This document shows positions 58,861 through 64,000 of a DNA stretch of 64,000 nucleotides, one piece after another; the stretch's first letter is position 1, and each line of letters opens with the position of its first letter. Source of the stretch: Bagarius yarrelli (lineage: Eukaryota; Chordata; Actinopteri; Siluriformes; Sisoridae); assembly GCA_005784505.1 (NCBI GenBank), contig VCAZ01000121.1, positions 501,001 to 565,000 on the forward strand, read 5' to 3'. Both the position numbers and the translations under genes were made by a program. The notes under the pieces are model-generated. The model made no database searches and had not been told where the DNA came from. It saw nothing but the letters and a program-made list of their open reading frames with translations.

Positions 58861-59710
58861 ATTTAGCGACCCAGATTAGTTCACATGGATGATATTGGGA
58901 TGCGTTTCAGAAGAGCAATAAGTATTGTGTCGGAATGCCTAGCTGTGTACTAATGATATCTTATTTTCAAGAACTATATCCTAAAAAAGGCTGGTTATTA
59001 TCAGTTATTGTAAGTCATTTGTGGGCATGTTTCATGTCTAGCAGCTCGTTTGATGTTTTCCTCGTATTTTTTTCTTACGAGCCAGTGTATGTCGTCTGCT
59101 TTGCTCTCCTTGCTGTCTTTAAGAGTGCAATATGTCCAGAATTCTGTCATTTTGTGTCGCCTGTCCACTAATGTGTGATAGCATACCCCGTGTCACATAA
59201 GTGAGAAAAATAAACACAGGCAAGATTAAAAAAGTGTTATTACACTGTAATAAATGCTATAGAATCACAGTAGAAAATTTTAATTTCTTTAATTGTTTAA
59301 CTGCTTTCATATCTCTCATATTTAAATCCGGTCAAACAAAAAAAAAAAAAAAACAACAGATGTGTGCATGCTGTGATAAATGGGACACGCACACATTTTA
59401 TGGGAACTGATCTGCCAAATGTTAATTCGGAATCCTGCGAGACAAAAACTGCTTCAGGCTCCACTGAACCCTTAACATCCTACATTTATTACTGAGCAGG
59501 AATCACTAGTCAGATTCATGGAGACTTTCCTTCTTTTGCTCTAGACTGAAATCAGAAGTCTGCTTTGGAGAGCTGCTGATCTAAAAAAACTGATAGAATA
59601 GAGAAAGCCCAAAAACATGAGTTAATGTTGCCCTATGGCACCAAACAGAAAAACAGCTCCAGATTAAGACCCCAGAAAATTCCACGAATGGCACAGCAAC
59701 AAGTTTCTGG

Positions 59711-59885
59711 AATTTGGCAGACGTCCTTATCCAGAGCGACTTACGTTTCTGTCTTTTATACAACTGCACAATTGAGGGTTAAGGGTCTTGCTCAAGACCT
59801 CAGCAGTGGTAACTTGGTGGTGCTTGGAATCGAACCTACAATTTTCTGGTTTGCAAACCAACATGTTAACCACTGAGCCACCACT
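59711..59885 (-). mobile_element. Family C SINE, full, antisense
   Basis: AATTTGGCAGACGTCCTTATCC, GAGGGTTAAGGGTCTTGCTC, TTGGAATCGAACCTAC and AACCACTGAGCCACCACTT. Confidence 0.84.
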
Positions 59886-60172
59886 TAATTTCCTTGCCAA
59901 ATACTTGCTGAACAGGACACAAGACATCCTACTGTTTTTTGGTTTTTTTTTCCTATCAGTCTGTTTCTTTTTACCTCCTAATGCTCTTGTTTTGCTGTCT
60001 TCGTATCTCTTGCTCTCTTTTTCGCTCTCCCTAGGAGGTGAGAGGAGAAACAAAGCCGTGGAGTGCAGACTCCAAATCAAGAGACGCTTTTAAGTGGTTG
60101 GCTAATTATAGAGAGCGCGCACAAACAGACGCCTCTTCGCTGTCTCTGTCAGGTCATTTTTAAAATATTCTT

Positions 60173-60203
<31 letters not shown>

Positions 60204-60709
60204 GACAAACACTCAGAAAGACATCTACCGACTGTCAGCTCGCCTCTTTCACGCAGCTCAGACTGGCAAATAAACTGGGTTTTTTTGATTAAAGATAAAA
60301 CAGTACATCAGTACACACACTATTAGATTGTGACAAAGAACATTGATTTTCAGCAGGAAAATTGTATACATTAATTCATCCCTGAATTCTACTTGGTGGA
60401 CATCACCGTGTTTCTATCAACAGGATTATAATAGAAACGTGACCAAAAAAAGATTCCAAAAGTCACAACTACATCATAGTGTAAGTGTTTGCTCAGAATC
60501 TATAATGTGGTGTTATGGGTACTTTTGTTATGCAGTTTTAATGTATGGCCCCAAACTAATTTCTTGCAATGGTCAGCAACAATCTGATCAGTTTCCCAAT
60601 GATTCAGTTTCTTTATTAAATCGTATCAACAGGGGCAAAATAGGAATGGGACCAAAAAAGTTTATGCAAGAAAGGTTTACATGACAGTTGAAATAGTCTA
60701 CAGATAAGA

Positions 60710-61155
60710 TTCAATTCAATTTAATTCAATTTTATTTTATGGCCCTTTTTTTAACAGTGGACATTGTCTCAAAGCAGCTTTTACCCAGAATGCAGTAAAC
60801 AGTGAAAAGTGTAAGTTTGTTCCCGAATGAACAAACCGGTGGAGATTGTGGAAAGGAAAAACTCACTGAGATAAAGTAGGAAGAAACCTTGAGAGAAACC
60901 AGACTCAATAGAGAACCCATCCTCATCCAGGTGACACCGCATGTTATTAATTACAGCATATCGTAATAATCAAATGTAATGTAAATTGTAGCTTTGGGTC
61001 AGTGGAGCAGAGTAAGTCCTAAGTCCATCTTTGAAGCTCCTAGAAATCCTGGAAAAGGAGAGAAACCTGGTCACTTGTGCCTCAGGATCCTCGCAGGGTT
61101 GGCATCTTCTCCCTTAAGGTCTACCAGCGCTGGCACAATCTCTGGATAGAGATTT
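60710..61155 (+). repeat. Family D dispersed repeat, longest copy
   Basis: TTCAATTCAATTTAATTC, GTGGACATTGTCTCAAAGC, AATGAACAAACCGGTGG, AAAGGAAAAACTCACTGAG, CCTTGAGAGAAACCAGACTC, CCAGGTGACACCGCATG and GGGTCAGTGGAGCAGAG. It shares module order with the copy at 34525. Confidence 0.8.
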
Positions 61156-61254
61156 TTAATCATGATGGTATAAGTGGGTGTTCAGAATCCACAAATGTTC
61201 ATTGAGCTTGTTTTGGATGCTATCCCAAAACACCTTTTTTAGAAATATATCATT

Positions 61255-61390
61255 TTTGGGATAAAGATTTATACACTTATCCCTAATGAACAAGTCAAAG
61301 GGAACGAGGAAAAACTTTCCGAGAAGGCATTAAGAGAACCAGAGAGGAACCCGACTCATATGGATTGTCCCATGGTGCCAGAATAATGTG
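61255..61390 (+). repeat. Family D repeat fragment
   Basis: CTTATCCCTAATGAACAAG, GAACGAGGAAAAACTTTCC and GAGAACCAGAGAGGAACCCG; follows the longer copy in the same orientation. Confidence 0.62.
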
Positions 61391-61886
61391 CTTGTGAACT
61401 CATTTCCCCTTTTGTAGTCTTAACTTTAGTAGCATATTGGGAAATTTACCCCAATCTTCAATCTATTTTTGACAAAATTAATTTAAACGTCAAGGACTTC
61501 TCATGTGCTTTACCCAGAATTTAAACTACTCCCATCTGGTCAACATTTTCGTACCCCATGTATATAAAAATTCTTTCGTTTCATTTGGCTATAGCTCAGG
61601 GAATATAACTGTGTGATGGTTAATGTTACTGTTGTGGGTACTTTTGTTAGGCAGTTTTAACCTGCATGGCTTGAAACAAAATTTCTCGCAAGGGTCAGCA
61701 ACAGTTTCTCAGTTTGTCTCGACATCTAAGAACAGAACTAATTAAATAACTGATAATTGTCCCAACTCTAGTAAACATCACTATATTATAAACTGGATTT
61801 TGTTCGGTGATCTTACAGAGACTGGATTTCTTTTCTAATCTGAGGTTAAATTAATTTTTATGTACTTTTTATAATACCAAGGGGGC

Positions 61887-61924
61887 CAGTGGTGGCTCAA
61901 ATGGTTAAGGTGCTGAGATGTTGA
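61887..61924 (+). mobile_element. Family B SINE head only
   Basis: CCAGTGGTGGCTCAAATGG then TTAAGGTGCTGAGATGTTGAT; the remainder is replaced by a Tc1-like fragment. Confidence 0.65.
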
Positions 61925-62130
61925 TATACACTATATGGAGGTATTAAGGCACCTCCACACTTCTGGAAAGGGATTCATTAATCTAACTAAAAGTGTACTA
62001 TATTAGTTGAGGTCCTAATGTTGGGTGAGAAGTTCTGGGGTTCTGTGTTGGTGTTCCAGTTTAAGGTTTTCAGTGTGTTTGCGCCAAGACAAAGTTTGGA
62101 AAAGACACACTTATGTGTGTGTTTTGGTAA
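61925..62130 (-). mobile_element. Tc1-like fragment (opposite strand)
   Basis: Starts with TACACTATATGGAGGTATTAAGGCACC, a diverged Tc1-like terminal repeat, and continues with CTAATGTTGGGTGAGAAGTTCTGG, similar to the transposase C-terminal DNA of the 23592 family read on the other strand. It interrupts a SINE head at 61887-61924. Highly decayed. Confidence 0.5.
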
Positions 62131-63654
62131 TGTATTCACAAACTCTTTGGCCTTAGCGGTAAGAGGAGACATTAGTGCCTGAAAATACAAAACGCTTCAT
62201 TTATTTTTACATCCCCTAATGATGGAGCAGCGTTCATTGTCATCAACATTTAAGAGCCGATTTTAAATATTTGGTTCACTGAAAATCTTTTATTAACTTA
62301 TTATGTACTCGATCCAATTAGAACATGATTTATATATAGTTGGCTGTGACGTATAGTACAGTTCGAGTCTGGATCCTGGGGGTCTGATGTTCAATCGGGG
62401 CTTCAGGGAGTTAAGATATTACCCATAAGCTTTAACTATAAACTGTTGCCAGTAACTGGTAAGCACACATTTGTCTAGAAAGACTCTTGGTACCCTTTTA
62501 TTTTCTTTTTCTTCACTGGAACTAAGAGGCTGGTGGTAAGTTAGCATAAAAACAACTAATCCATTGCAAGCACACCATTATACACTTGCTACAGTCTTTC
62601 AGCTTATTTCCCCTAAAGTGAACAAGAAAATCAGAAACTAATCAATAGCACCACGATCAATTCGCAACAAAAACAAAACAGATTGATGATTACATGCTGT
62701 GATAACGGTCTAATAAAGATGCTAATATGCTAATGTTAATGACGCAATGACTTAGCTCATCATACAAAATAAACACATACCAACTGTAGTTCAATTGTTA
62801 TTACACTAAAAATCATAAAACATGCAATGTTTTATTTATGTTAATTATTCTTGATGCATATTAAATTAATTTAAAACCGTGTAGGCGGGCACATCAACCT
62901 TTTCAAGGGGGCATGGCCCATAAGGGCCTTGTCATGACGCCAGCCCTGAACTTTTCGGACCGTATCAATTTAACATGACATGTTTACAGCTATTAATATT
63001 AAAACATTAATAACCAGAAAATTAAAAACGCTAGCAGCGTTTACTCGTAGTATAAATAAACACCAGTCAATGCAAAAAAAAAATAGAAGCTAAAGTTATA
63101 TCTAATATGTATCCCAGGCAATATTTTCCTCTAAAATAAGATTCAGATTTTTGATCACTAGCAGCCGTAGAGAGATCTCCGAAACAGATGTTGGCATGTG
63201 TCTGGTCCGGATCAGGATCTGAAGATTTCAATGCTGGTAATCGATCTGTATCTGGGATGTGTGTTTTGCAGCATAGGGTTAGATGTCTGGTATGATAAAC
63301 TAAATGTATACCATATTTATAGAATTGGGTAAATGTTTTTACTGGAACTGAAAAAAATTGACATGCTATGCAAAGATTTTATACAGTAAGCAATGCAACT
63401 GAGCAAATAATTCAACAGTGTGAGAAACCGGGAATAAAATATGCTATTGTAATTCTCATGCTGTGTTTATGCGGCAAACAAACTCAGTGTGACGGCGCAG
63501 AAACGGAACGTTCTTCATGCTGTCTATTTTTTAGTTTTTTATCGCTCTGTTCTACAAAGTAATCAGTAACTAAAAATATTAATATAAAAAGTGGGCTAAT
63601 TACTGTGTAGTTTCAAAGTTGGGAAATAAAAATGTCTAATTTAAATAGTGAAAG

Positions 63655-63769
63655 TCATTCATTCATTCATTTTCTATACCCGCTTATTCCCTAATTCGGG
63701 GTCACGGGGATCTGCTGCAGCCCATCCCAGCCGCCTCTGCAAGGGCGAAGGGCAGGAGGGGTACACCCG
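63655..63769 (-). mobile_element. Family A SINE, 3' end only, antisense
   Basis: (ATTC)n, TATACCCGCTTATTCCC, GGGGTCACGGGGATCTGC, GGGCAGGAGGGGTACACCC, then an abrupt stop. Good match to consensus, so probably young. Confidence 0.83.
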
Positions 63770-63870
63770 GTTCGGGCTAACTTACCGTTAATAAAATACC
63801 TTATAAGGCCAAAGAGTTTGTGAATAAATTACCAGCACACCTAAATCTTTTGTGTCTTTTCCTTCACAAT

Positions 63871-64000
63871 GACGTAGAAGTGTGTCAGACATAGTCACTC
63901 TAACGTGTCCTTAGTCTTCCCTGGGTCTCCTCCTGGTGGGACATGTCTCTCAATGTGGAGGAGCAGTGTCCCTACTCCTACTCCTCCCTGGTGACAGAGC
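63871..64000. mobile_element. Fish LINE-like repeat fragment with internal deletion
   Basis: CTAACGTGTCCTTAGTCTTCCC, CTGGGTCTCCTCCTGGTGGGACATG and CTCTCAATGTGGAGGAGCAG match, in order, segments of a very common fish retroelement 3' region; reverse-complement reading gives an RGRPRTRW-type coding signature. About 75 bp of the usual intervening sequence is absent at about 63943. Runs off the window edge. The family name is uncertain. Confidence 0.55.

Larger units (their letters stand above)
51376..64000 (+). other. ephb1: Intron 3 of ephb1 (partial, 5' part)
   Basis: From the GTAAG donor after exon 3 to the window edge. I looked for the Cys-rich exon 4 (about 156 bp in the family, rich in Cys codons) and did not find it. 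Spans over 300 bp without a nameable feature: 52040-52690, 53050-53450, 54590-55430, 55990-57240, 58870-59700, 59890-60170, 60300-60700, 61390-61880 and 62140-63650. Those not listed contain SINEs and a Tc1-like element. Confidence 0.85.

Noticed and set aside
51376..64000. Exon 4 of ephb1
   Set aside because: No 156-bp Cys-rich segment with compatible phase-1 acceptor was found by eye; likely beyond the window.

Overview
This is vertebrate nuclear DNA, most likely from a teleost fish. Evidence: split exons with GT-AG splice sites, no bacterial-style gene packing, and a dense load of fish-type repeats (tRNA-derived SINEs, an L2-type LINE tail, Tc1-like transposons, long CA, GA, GATA and CCAT tracts). 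The SINE mix looks otophysan, perhaps catfish-like, but the species level is inference from memory of these repeats.

Only one gene is supported: an Eph receptor tyrosine kinase of the EphB class, best matched to ephb1, on the + strand. Two coding exons are visible. Exon 2 is 65 bp at 8540-8604 and exon 3 is 682 bp at 50694-51375. Both have clean splice sites and their phases fit: exon 2 ends on a complete Gly codon and exon 3 opens with a Trp codon, giving the family join ...ASG/WEEVSGYDE. Together they encode almost all of the ephrin-binding domain and the start of the Cys-rich region. The signal-peptide exon lies upstream of the window or is not recognisable. Exon 4 onward lies downstream.

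Layout: 1-8539 is part of intron 1 (SINEs, AT-rich tracts, one short inverted-repeat element with target duplications). 8605-50693 is intron 2, 42,089 bp, with about thirty SINE pieces, an L2-type LINE tail, an RTE-like LINE piece, a Tc1-like remnant, a degenerate tRNA-Lys copy, three purine/pyrimidine mirror-type tracts, a 600-bp CCAT field, GATA/TATC arrays and a 1-kb minisatellite. 51376-64000 is part of intron 3 (SINEs, an internally deleted Tc1-like transposon, a degenerate short tandem repeat, LINE-like 3' debris at the right edge).

No previously undescribed gene system is apparent. The more interesting material is repeat biology: SINEs whose tail matches the L2-type LINE in the same intron, a chimeric SINE, nested and tandem SINEs, a SINE with an internal 22-bp expansion, a perfect 26-bp inverted repeat, and a few repeat-free islands in intron 2 (one with a perfect DR1 nuclear-receptor site) that could be enhancers. 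All assignments come from reading the sequence; no database search was run.
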